Source: Candidatus Aminicenantota bacterium (GTDB lineage Bacteria; Acidobacteriota; Aminicenantia; UBA2199). Taken from it: a stretch of DNA of 11,895 nucleotides. The notes beneath the pieces are model-generated. The model saw only the letters and a program-made list of their open reading frames with translations. It did no database searches and had not been told where the DNA came from. The number at the start of each line of letters is the position of its first letter. Position 1 is the first letter of the stretch. Location of the stretch: assembly GCA_029939015.1 (NCBI GenBank), contig JAOZTV010000073.1, positions 1-11,895 of the forward strand, in the 5' to 3' direction. Positions 1 through 5,855 of the stretch are shown in pieces. The translations under genes were made by a program, and so were the position numbers.

Positions 1-173
1 ATTTTCATTAATGTAGTTTTCCCAACTCTCCTTAGTCCAGTTAATAAAACAATAGAAGGACTCTTAAGCTGATACTCTAATTTTTTTAATAGTTCAGGTC
101 TTTCAATTATTTGATTTAAACCAGATTCACCCTCCCACCAAGGGTTATACTCATAAAAAATATCCTTATGCAT
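1..173 (-). CDS. AAA-type ATPase, DUF4143-like family (partial, N-terminal 57 residues)
   Basis: The frame starts at ATG 173 and runs off the left edge, so only the N-terminus is visible. The translation contains the start-proximal motif YNPWWEGESG, a RPELLKKLEYQL helix, then IVLLTGLRRVGKTTLMK. This carries a Walker A P-loop (GLRRVGKTT, residues 46-54) that binds ATP. The NPWWE opening and the LTGLRRVGKTT loop are typical of the bacterial/archaeal AAA ATPases that carry a C-terminal DUF4143 domain; that assignment comes from remembered family features, because the C-terminus is missing. Cellular role is not established for most members. The start is supported by an AGGAG ribosome site seven bases upstream and a strong promoter just before it. 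It is transcribed in the same direction as pgpA but has its own promoter, so it is probably a separate unit. Confidence 0.85.
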   Translation of the reverse strand, partial: MHKDIFYEYNPWWEGESGLNQIIERPELLKKLEYQLKSPSIVLLTGLRRVGKTTLMK

Positions 174-178
174 TTTAA

Positions 179-183
179 CTCCT
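179..183 (-). promoter_or_regulatory. Shine-Dalgarno site of the ATPase gene
   Basis: On the minus strand AGGAG lies five to seven bases before ATG 173 (context AGGAGTTAAAATG). It is one of the clearest ribosome sites in the window and fixes the start of the partial ATPase gene. Confidence 0.8.
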
Positions 184-192
184 ATCAATCAT

Positions 193-221
193 ATAATATA
201 TGTTTATTTTATTTTTGTCAA
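193..221 (-). promoter_or_regulatory. Sigma70-type promoter of the ATPase gene
   Basis: Reading the minus strand, a perfect -35 TTGACA (221-216) is followed by a 17-base spacer and the -10 TATTAT (198-193), which matches the consensus in five of six positions. Transcription would begin near 186, giving a 5' leader of only about 13 bases that holds the AGGAG site. The same hexamer pair with the same spacing precedes the receiver-SpoIIE gene, which supports both calls. In AT-rich DNA chance matches are common, but the perfect -35 and ideal spacing are unlikely to be accidental. Confidence 0.7.
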
Positions 222-238
222 GGTTTTCTTTCGTTGCC

Positions 239-285
239 ATCAAAAGGTTTGTGCAAATATCTTTTGATTACACCAAAAGATTTGC
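239..285. repeat. Interlocking inverted repeats in the pgpA/ATPase spacer
   Basis: ATCAAAAG (239-246) is perfectly inverted as CTTTTGAT (261-268). The same central CTTTTG can instead pair with CAAAAG (274-279), and this second stem extends through GCAAAT (253-258) with ATTTGC (280-285), leaving a two-base bulge (259-260) and a seven-base loop. The central arm therefore has two competing partners. The element lies about 100 bases downstream of the minus-strand pgpA stop (nearest arm about 35 bases away) and 18 bases upstream of the ATPase -35 hexamer. It could be a 3' processing or termination structure for the pgpA transcript, or an operator for the ATPase promoter. Neither side carries a long T run, so an ordinary intrinsic terminator is not well supported. 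Confidence 0.5.
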
Positions 286-320
286 TTTATATAAAACCTA
301 AATAGAACAATATTTCTCAA

Positions 321-857
321 TTAGATAAAAACATAATAAAAAAGACCATACAAAACAAAAGAGGCATAAGCACCACTAATTATATCATCCAGGATTATAC
401 CTGTTGCATTATGCATTTTTTTATCTACCTGCCATGCAGGTGGGACTTTAATCATATCTAATATTCTGAATAATATAAATCCCCATATAATCATTTTATT
501 GGTTGAATAGTTTGCTGTATGAAAAAAAGCAGGGTTAAATATTATTAATAGAATAATAAATTGTATTTGAGTATAGAGATAGCCTACTATCTCATCTAAT
601 ACAAATTGAGAGGGATCATTATCGTTATAATAAATTACTGCCCATGCCGTTAATTTATAATGTATTATACTTATAATCAAAAAGTAAACTATTAAAAAAA
701 TTAACTGCATAATTAAGTCTGTAGTATATAAGGTAAAAAGATAATGTAATAGAACTCCGGGCAAAGTACCAAATGAACCGGGTAATATTGGTGCAAAGCC
801 AAGTCCAAAGGATGAACCTATTGAATTTTTTATGAAAATTTTAGTTTTTTCTTTCAT
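321..857 (-). CDS. pgpA: Phosphatidylglycerophosphatase A
   Basis: This 178-residue membrane enzyme would remove the phosphate from phosphatidylglycerophosphate to give phosphatidylglycerol, at the inner membrane. Family motifs are visible in order: an N-terminal GLGFAPILPGSFGTLPG (residues 18-34), the DEIVGYL segment with its acidic pair (D89, E90), FRILDMIKVPPAW (130-142) and the C-terminal ILDDIISGAYA (155-165) with D157 and D158. Three or four hydrophobic segments lie between (about 35-45, 50-66, 97-112, 167-178). I chose ATG 857 because the family begins about ten residues before the GLGFAP motif and this ATG overlaps the TGA of the upstream gene in an ATGA. A further in-frame ATG at 902 would add 15 unrelated residues inside the neighbour. 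Tight coupling to a response regulator phosphatase is unusual for this housekeeping gene. Length is normal for the family. Confidence 0.92.
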   Translation of the reverse strand: MKEKTKIFIKNSIGSSFGLGFAPILPGSFGTLPGVLLHYLFTLYTTDLIMQLIFLIVYFLIISIIHYKLTAWAVIYYNDNDPSQFVLDEIVGYLYTQIQFIILLIIFNPAFFHTANYSTNKMIIWGFILFRILDMIKVPPAWQVDKKMHNATGIILDDIISGAYASFVLYGLFYYVFI

Positions 858-2125
858 TTGAATTTTATCCCTAATATTGTAATATCGTCTTGTTGTTCCC
901 ATTCTTTTTTATGATCTTTTAACTTGCTTAGTAGAATCTTTTTTTGCTCTTTTAAGGTCTTTGAATTAATCTCTACATAAGTTTCTCTAAGCTTTTTAAT
1001 TCCAAACTTTTTTTCATCCTTATTCTGCTGATCTACAAAGCCATCAGAAAACATATATATCGTATCACCTGACTCATAATTTATCTCTTTTTTATCAAAG
1101 ACCCTATTTCCCTCTTTTTGTCTTCCACCAATTGATTTTCTATCACCTTTAATTTCAATCAACTCATTTGTTTTACCCTTTATTAAAAAAAGAGGTCTTC
1201 TTGCGCCTGCAAATCTAATTATGTTTTTTTTTTTCTCAATTACACAAAATGCAACATCCATTCCATCTCTTGAATTACGTGTTTTGCCTTCTTGTTTTAG
1301 TACCTTTCTTACGCCTTTGTGTAATTCTTCTAAAATCTTTTCAGGTGAATATATTTTGTTTTCATTTACTATCTGGTTTAAAAGTGAATTACCAATTAAA
1401 GACATAAATGCACCCGGAACTCCATGACCTGTACAATCAAGAGCAGCAATGAAAATTAAATTTTCAATTTTGTTATACCAGTAAAAATCACCCGAGACTA
1501 TGTCCTTTGGAAGAAAAATAACAAAAGAATCTTTAAACTCTTCCTCAATTTTTTCATTCTGTGGCAAAATTGATTGCTGAATATTTTTTGCATATTCGAT
1601 ACTACTTGTAATTTGCCTATTTTTTTCTTCAATAATTTCATTCTGTTTTTGAATTTCAATTGTTTTTTCAGCAAGTTCCATTTCAAGTTTTCTCTTTTGC
1701 CCTAATGCAGACTGATGACGAACTCTGGCTACAAATTCTATTTTATCCGGTAGTTTTACCATATAATCATCTGCCCCAGTCATAAATGCCTCTGCTTTAG
1801 TCTTACCATCCTCTTTCATTGACATTACTACGATAGGTATCTCTTTTAAAATACTATTTGCCCTGAAGAATTTAACAAGAGTAAGTCCATTTATTCCAGG
1901 CATGATTAAATCCAGTAGTATTACAGTTGGAGATATTTCCATTGCAGTTTGAAGAGCCATTGAAGGATCCTGACAATAATGAAAATAAATATCATCATTA
2001 CCTTCAAGCATTCTTTTAACAGCAGATGCAACAATATTCTGATCATCAATTAAAAGTAAGATTATATCCTTTGATGTATCTTTGTTTAAATCTTCTGTCA
2101 TATTTTTATTATTCATGTTTCCCAT
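854..2125 (-). CDS. Response regulator: WspR-like receiver fused to SpoIIE/PP2C phosphatase
   Basis: This cytoplasmic 423-residue protein has a receiver domain (about 21-140), a charged coiled-coil linker (about 143-175) and a SpoIIE-type metal-dependent Ser/Thr phosphatase (about 176-423). The receiver has the acidic pair D27/D28, phospho-acceptor D72 (in VILLDLIMPGING), S102 and K124 (in VKLPD). The phosphatase shows its start motif SIEYAKNIQQSILP, then SGDFYW (D213), ALDCTGHGVPGAF (D230), FSDGF (D361) and QQDDIT (D413, D414), so the metal ligands look intact. The receiver strongly resembles that of WspR, notably PTVIL, DGLTL-like GLTLV, VKLPD and VARVRHQS. I infer that the WspE-like kinase encoded at 6858-9581 phosphorylates it and thereby controls dephosphorylation of an unknown protein. 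ATG 2125 sits at the predicted transcription start, so ATG 2116 (M4) or 2101 (M9) are alternative starts. An A11 run (1224-1234) lies inside the phosphatase domain. The downstream pgpA overlaps by four bases. Confidence 0.93.
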   Translation of the reverse strand: MGNMNNKNMTEDLNKDTSKDIILLLIDDQNIVASAVKRMLEGNDDIYFHYCQDPSMALQTAMEISPTVILLDLIMPGINGLTLVKFFRANSILKEIPIVVMSMKEDGKTKAEAFMTGADDYMVKLPDKIEFVARVRHQSALGQKRKLEMELAEKTIEIQKQNEIIEEKNRQITSSIEYAKNIQQSILPQNEKIEEEFKDSFVIFLPKDIVSGDFYWYNKIENLIFIAALDCTGHGVPGAFMSLIGNSLLNQIVNENKIYSPEKILEELHKGVRKVLKQEGKTRNSRDGMDVAFCVIEKKKNIIRFAGARRPLFLIKGKTNELIEIKGDRKSIGGRQKEGNRVFDKKEINYESGDTIYMFSDGFVDQQNKDEKKFGIKKLRETYVEINSKTLKEQKKILLSKLKDHKKEWEQQDDITILGIKFK

Positions 2126-2130
2126 ATTAA

Positions 2131-2159
2131 ATAATAGAATTTTTTAACTTTTTTGTCAA
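2131..2159 (-). promoter_or_regulatory. Sigma70-type promoter of the receiver-SpoIIE/pgpA operon
   Basis: On the minus strand TTGACA (2159-2154) is followed by 17 bases and TATTAT (2136-2131), the same arrangement as at 193-221. The -10 ends only five bases before ATG 2125. The expected transcription start falls on or next to that ATG, which implies leaderless translation or use of an internal ATG. Confidence 0.7.
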
Positions 2160-2203
2160 TAACCTTTTATTTTGAATCTTTTATGTGTAATAATGTATCT
2201 TAT

Positions 2204-2209
2204 TATAAT
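2204..2209 (+). promoter_or_regulatory. Candidate -10 element of the membrane SpoIIE gene
   Basis: A perfect TATAAT lies 26 bases before ATG 2236. A matching -35 is poor at 17 bases upstream (TTATGT), so this promoter may be weak or need an activator. A TTGAAT at 2172-2177 is too far away for this -10, though it could pair with TATCTT (2196-2201). This promoter would be back-to-back with the divergent one at 2131-2159. Confidence 0.4.
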
Positions 2210-2235
2210 TAGTTAAGGGCTTTAAGAAAAATTAA

Positions 2236-4695
2236 ATGAAAAATAAATATATTAAATGGAATTGGTTCTTATTAGTTTTAGGTGTTATTAGTTTACTTAT
2301 TTTTTCTTTTTATTTAAATAGTATTATTCCATATAATTCTATTGATTTAAAATTAAACAAATCTGAGGCTCTAAAAATAGCTGAAAAATTTTTAGCAGAC
2401 AAGAAACTTGACACAAAAGATTTTAAAATATTCGCATCTGTTACTCATAATACAAATGCCTTTTTTTATCTGCAAAAACAGTACGGAATAAAGGGGGCAC
2501 AGGAAATCATTTCTAGAGTAAATAATAATGGTTTAGACTTTGTTTGGATATTTTTCTGGTATAAAAATGTGCCAACCAGTACTCTGTATGAAAGATTCAT
2601 AATTTCAATAGCTAAAGACGGAAAAATAGTTTCATATCAGCATATTGTTCCCGAAAAATCAAAATACTTCGATAATAAAAAAGCTCATATCAATAAAGAA
2701 GAAGCTAATAATATTGCAGTAAGTTTTCTCAGGAATAATAAAATAGATTTAACCGGATTTATTAATGATGTCTCAAATATTAAAAAACTTGAAAACAGGA
2801 CAAACTATACATTTAACTGGACAAAACAAAGACCAGATGATAAAGCTGTTGAAAAAATAACCTTAATGATACAGGGAAATGAAGTAGGAAGATTAACTAT
2901 TCTTTTTGGAATACCAGAATCTGAAAAAAACATTATAACTCAGTCACAAAGCAATCAATCCATGCTGTTAAGTTTATCTTATGTTTATCTTTTTCTTCTC
3001 TTTTTGATAATTCAAGTTGTTTTTTTAAAAAAATACCACGAGGGTGAAATTGGTGTAAAGACTGCATCTTACATTTTCTTTATTATCTGGACAAGTCTTG
3101 TAATTGAAACTCTATTGAAGTTTAAGATATTGTCTTTCGGATCAAATATTGGACAATTATCAACAGATGGAATGGGTCTGGTCATTTTATTCATTCTAAT
3201 TTTTATTTTATGGCCATTTTTTTCAATTATGGGTTTTTCATCCTGGAGTATAGGAGAATCATTGGGAAGAACAAAATTTGCTAATAAATTTATTTCAATC
3301 GATAGTTTTTTTAATAAGAAATTTTTTACCTTAAATGTTTCAAACTCAATATTAAATGGGTATTCTGCTGGATTTTTAGGTTTAGGAATAATCACATTTT
3401 TAATAATAATATTTATTAATTATTTTAATGTTTTTGTAGATATAACAAAATATAATCTTAGCCTATCCTCAAGCTTTCCATTTTTAGTACCTGTATTATA
3501 TGCTGTCTCATCAAGTTTTTTTTCAGAGATGGTTTTTCGTCTGCTTCCAAATATATATTTTTTTAAATTATTTAATAGTAAATTTAAAAGTTTAATAATT
3601 TCATCACTTTTATGGACTATTTATGCTATGTCATTCTGGGGATTAAATATTTCAATATATCCAATTTATTTTGAATGGGTTTTGTTTTTTATTATCGGGA
3701 TATATCATGGATACATTTTCTGGAAGTTTGATATTTTAACAGTTATTTCTTCAAGTTTTATAATAATTGGTATAATGCAATCAATACCTCTAATAACAAA
3801 CAAAGTTGATACTTTCTTTTATCAGGGGGTTTTATCACTTTTCATACTTTCAATCCCAATCTTCGTTGCCATTATAGGACAATTCAAAAGAAAAATATTT
3901 GTTGATGAAAGCATTCATATACCAGAACATATAAAACGTATTACAGAAAGAGCGCGTATGTCAAAAGAATTGGAAATTGCAAGAGATGTTCAAATGCAAT
4001 TATTGCCAAAAGAATTTCCCAAAATTGATAATTTTGAGATAGAAGGTGTTTGTGTACCTGCAAACGAAGTTGGTGGAGACTATTATGATTTTATTAGAAT
4101 AAGTGACTCAAAACTAGGACTTGTAATTGGAGATGTTTCAGGAAAAGGCGTGTCTGCTGCAATATACATGACACTTACAAAGGGAGTTATTCAATCACAT
4201 TCTGAAACAGACCTTCCTCCGGAAATGGTTCTTTCAAAAGTAAATAAATCACTTTATTTAATGATGGAAAAAAAATCATTTGTCACATTATTTATTGGAA
4301 TTGTAGATTTAAAAGAAAAAACACTTAACTATTGTAGAGCTGGACATAACCCTCTTTTACTATTAAAAAATTCAGCAAAAGAGATTATTCCACTAAAACC
4401 CAAAGGAATTGCACTTGGAATTGAAAAAGGTCAAATATTTAATAGAACGCTTCAAGTCGAAAAAACAAACTTAAATAAAGGAGATCTTGTTGTTTTTTAT
4501 ACAGATGGTTTTTCTGAAGCAATGAATAGAAATCTTGATGAATTCACAGAACAAAGATTATGTAAATCAATAATAAAAAATAGAGATAAGCCTGTTAAAG
4601 AAATTATTACATCTGCTTTAAATGATGTCAATGATTTTGTCAAAGGTCACCCTCAACACGATGATATGACAATAGTGGTAATGAGAGCTGGATAA
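2236..4695 (+). CDS. Membrane sensor phosphatase: PepSY-like repeats, CPBP-like membrane core, SpoIIE domain
   Basis: This 819-residue protein starts with a membrane anchor (about 10-30), followed by an extracytoplasmic region holding two similar PepSY-like units: LNKSEALKIAEKFLADKKL from residue 40 and INKEEANNIAVSFLRNNKI from residue 152. About eight hydrophobic segments follow (about 243-264, 278-296, 313-333, 377-400, 415-428, 451-468, 476-497, 500-550). This core resembles CPBP (Abi/CAAX protease-like) proteins, but the usual EExxxR appears as SEMVFR (430-435) and the expected histidine after the next helix is absent, so protease activity is doubtful. The cytoplasmic SpoIIE domain (about 572-819) is complete: EIARDVQMQLLP, GGDYYDF (D615), GDVSGKGVSAA (D633), AGHNP, FYTDGFSEA (D757), HDDMTIVV (D809, D810). 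I infer it senses an envelope or membrane cue and dephosphorylates a Ser/Thr-phosphorylated partner. It is transcribed divergently from the other SpoIIE gene. Its ribosome site is weak (AAGAAAAA); ATG 2236 is the first in frame before the anchor. Confidence 0.9.
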   Translation: MKNKYIKWNWFLLVLGVISLLIFSFYLNSIIPYNSIDLKLNKSEALKIAEKFLADKKLDTKDFKIFASVTHNTNAFFYLQKQYGIKGAQEIISRVNNNGLDFVWIFFWYKNVPTSTLYERFIISIAKDGKIVSYQHIVPEKSKYFDNKKAHINKEEANNIAVSFLRNNKIDLTGFINDVSNIKKLENRTNYTFNWTKQRPDDKAVEKITLMIQGNEVGRLTILFGIPESEKNIITQSQSNQSMLLSLSYVYLFLLFLIIQVVFLKKYHEGEIGVKTASYIFFIIWTSLVIETLLKFKILSFGSNIGQLSTDGMGLVILFILIFILWPFFSIMGFSSWSIGESLGRTKFANKFISIDSFFNKKFFTLNVSNSILNGYSAGFLGLGIITFLIIIFINYFNVFVDITKYNLSLSSSFPFLVPVLYAVSSSFFSEMVFRLLPNIYFFKLFNSKFKSLIISSLLWTIYAMSFWGLNISIYPIYFEWVLFFIIGIYHGYIFWKFDILTVISSSFIIIGIMQSIPLITNKVDTFFYQGVLSLFILSIPIFVAIIGQFKRKIFVDESIHIPEHIKRITERARMSKELEIARDVQMQLLPKEFPKIDNFEIEGVCVPANEVGGDYYDFIRISDSKLGLVIGDVSGKGVSAAIYMTLTKGVIQSHSETDLPPEMVLSKVNKSLYLMMEKKSFVTLFIGIVDLKEKTLNYCRAGHNPLLLLKNSAKEIIPLKPKGIALGIEKGQIFNRTLQVEKTNLNKGDLVVFYTDGFSEAMNRNLDEFTEQRLCKSIIKNRDKPVKEIITSALNDVNDFVKGHPQHDDMTIVVMRAG

Positions 4696-4716
4696 ATATC
4701 AAGACAGATTCTTTTA

Positions 4717-4741
4717 AGTATTTGACAAGATGTCAGATATT
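4717..4741. terminator. Hairpin in the convergent spacer, candidate bidirectional terminator
   Basis: AGTATTTGACA (4717-4727) can pair with TGTCAGATATT (4731-4741) over 11 positions, two of them G-U, around an AGA loop. It sits between the ends of the convergent membrane-phosphatase and diguanylate cyclase genes, where a shared terminator is expected. No U run follows on either strand, so the call is tentative. Confidence 0.4.
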
Positions 4742-4749
4742 ATAAGCCT

Positions 4750-5796
4750 CTATTGTGATGAATATTTATATTGGTTTCTTCCGTTTTCTTTTGCTTCATA
4801 TAAGGCTTTATCAGCAATCTTTATCATATTCTCAGGTAAAAGATAATTATCTGGTATAGCACTAAATACTCCCATACTTAATGTTACATAAGGCTTGACT
4901 TTTGACGATCTATGGACAATATTATTTTCTCTCATCTTTTCTTTTAATTGCGTTGCAATTTTTTTGGCTCCTGCCTCAGTTGTATAAGGTAGAATTATAA
5001 CAAATTCTTCTCCACCATATCTTGCTACAAGATCACTTGCACGGTTAGTAACTGAGGATATTATTGATGCAACTTGAATTAAACATTTATCCCCTTCAAT
5101 ATGTCCGTGATGGTCATTATAAAATTTAAAAAAATCAATATCAATCATAATAAGTGCTAAATGTTCTTTATCCCTTTTTGCTCTTTTTATTTCTTTATCA
5201 AAGGTAATATCAAAATTTCGTCTATTTGCAATTTTTGTTAATCCGTCTGTCATTGATAATTTTTCTAATTCTTTATATGCTGATTTTAATTTTTTTTCTA
5301 AATGTTTTTTTATTGTTATATCAGTATAGGTCATAATTACACCTAAAAATTCACTTGATACTCCATTAAAAGTAGTTACGGAAAGATTAAAAACAAATTG
5401 TTTTTTATTTATATTAATAATGGTTTCTGATTCTATTTTTTTATTTGTTTTTTTTAATTTTATTAAAGGACAATTCTTTGTTTTGCAAAAGGAATTATTA
5501 AGAAGATTAAAACATTTTTTTTCAATAATCTCAGAGTCTGGTTTCCCCAATAATGTTTTCATCTTATCATTTACTCTTTTTATTATATATTCAGAATTAA
5601 TAATCCAGGTTGCGTTCATTGAATTATTAAATATTTGATCCATTTCATGTTTTATCAATTCAATATCAAGAGTCAGTTTGTTTTTTTTAATATGTAACTC
5701 TTCTATTTCATCATCATAAGACACAATACTTTTATTTAAGTAGGTAATTCTTTCATTTAGCTTATCAAATTCCGATTTGTTTTTTTTTGTCTCCAA
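4750..5796 (-). CDS. Diguanylate cyclase: coiled coil, PAS and GGEEF domains, no receiver
   Basis: This protein should make cyclic di-GMP from two GTP molecules. Its 348 residues comprise an N-terminal coiled coil (about 5-52), a PAS domain (about 53-162) and a GGDEF domain (about 178-348). The catalytic domain has SMTDGLTKIANRR, MIDIDFFKFYND with metal-binding D219, active loop GGEEF (261-265) and an intact RxxD inhibitory site (RASD, 252-255) five residues before it, so product inhibition is likely. The GGEEF domain resembles that of WspR and the gene occupies the wspR position at the end of a Wsp-type operon, but the receiver is missing. The PAS carries a cysteine cluster (C95, C104, C109, ending in NCPLIKL). 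The frame opens with TTG 5796, six codons after an in-frame TAG; the next ATG would cut into the coiled coil, so TTG is favoured. A GAGAGA stretch 10-15 bases upstream is a modest ribosome site. The gap to cheB is 59 bases. Confidence 0.92.
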   Translation of the reverse strand: METKKNKSEFDKLNERITYLNKSIVSYDDEIEELHIKKNKLTLDIELIKHEMDQIFNNSMNATWIINSEYIIKRVNDKMKTLLGKPDSEIIEKKCFNLLNNSFCKTKNCPLIKLKKTNKKIESETIININKKQFVFNLSVTTFNGVSSEFLGVIMTYTDITIKKHLEKKLKSAYKELEKLSMTDGLTKIANRRNFDITFDKEIKRAKRDKEHLALIMIDIDFFKFYNDHHGHIEGDKCLIQVASIISSVTNRASDLVARYGGEEFVIILPYTTEAGAKKIATQLKEKMRENNIVHRSSKVKPYVTLSMGVFSAIPDNYLLPENMIKIADKALYEAKENGRNQYKYSSQ

Positions 5797-5855
5797 ATTA
5801 ATATTATCTCTCTAATTTCTTTTTAATACCTGAATTGATCTATTTTTATGATATC

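Noticed and set aside
174..320. Strong intrinsic terminator after pgpA
   Set aside because: A stem is present, but no T run follows it on the minus strand, so it was listed as inverted repeats rather than as a terminator.
858..902. A longer pgpA starting at ATG 902
   Set aside because: It would add 15 residues unlike the family inside the end of the preceding gene; ATG 857 gives the normal N-terminus and an ATGA overlap.
1221..1427. Plus-strand open frame inside the receiver-SpoIIE gene
   Set aside because: It is antisense to conserved phosphatase motifs, has no ribosome site, and is a by-product of AT-rich coding DNA. The same holds for plus-strand frames at 5420-5638, 6529-6834, 8158-8346, 9960-10145 and 11574-11783, the minus-strand one at 3069-3395, and the minus-strand frame at 1498-1686 that overlaps the receiver-SpoIIE gene out of frame.
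3520..3760. Active CPBP intramembrane protease
   Set aside because: Only one glutamate of the EExxxR pair is present (SEMVFR) and the expected histidine in the following helix is missing; a sensor role is more plausible.
4696..4749. Small gene or attachment site between the convergent genes
   Set aside because: The 54 bases hold only a hairpin with no ribosome site or direct repeats; a terminator is the simpler reading.
5797..5855. Separate promoter for the cyclase in the cheB-cyclase gap
   Set aside because: There is a GATAAT-like hexamer, but no acceptable -35 at 16-18 bases; AT-rich chance match.
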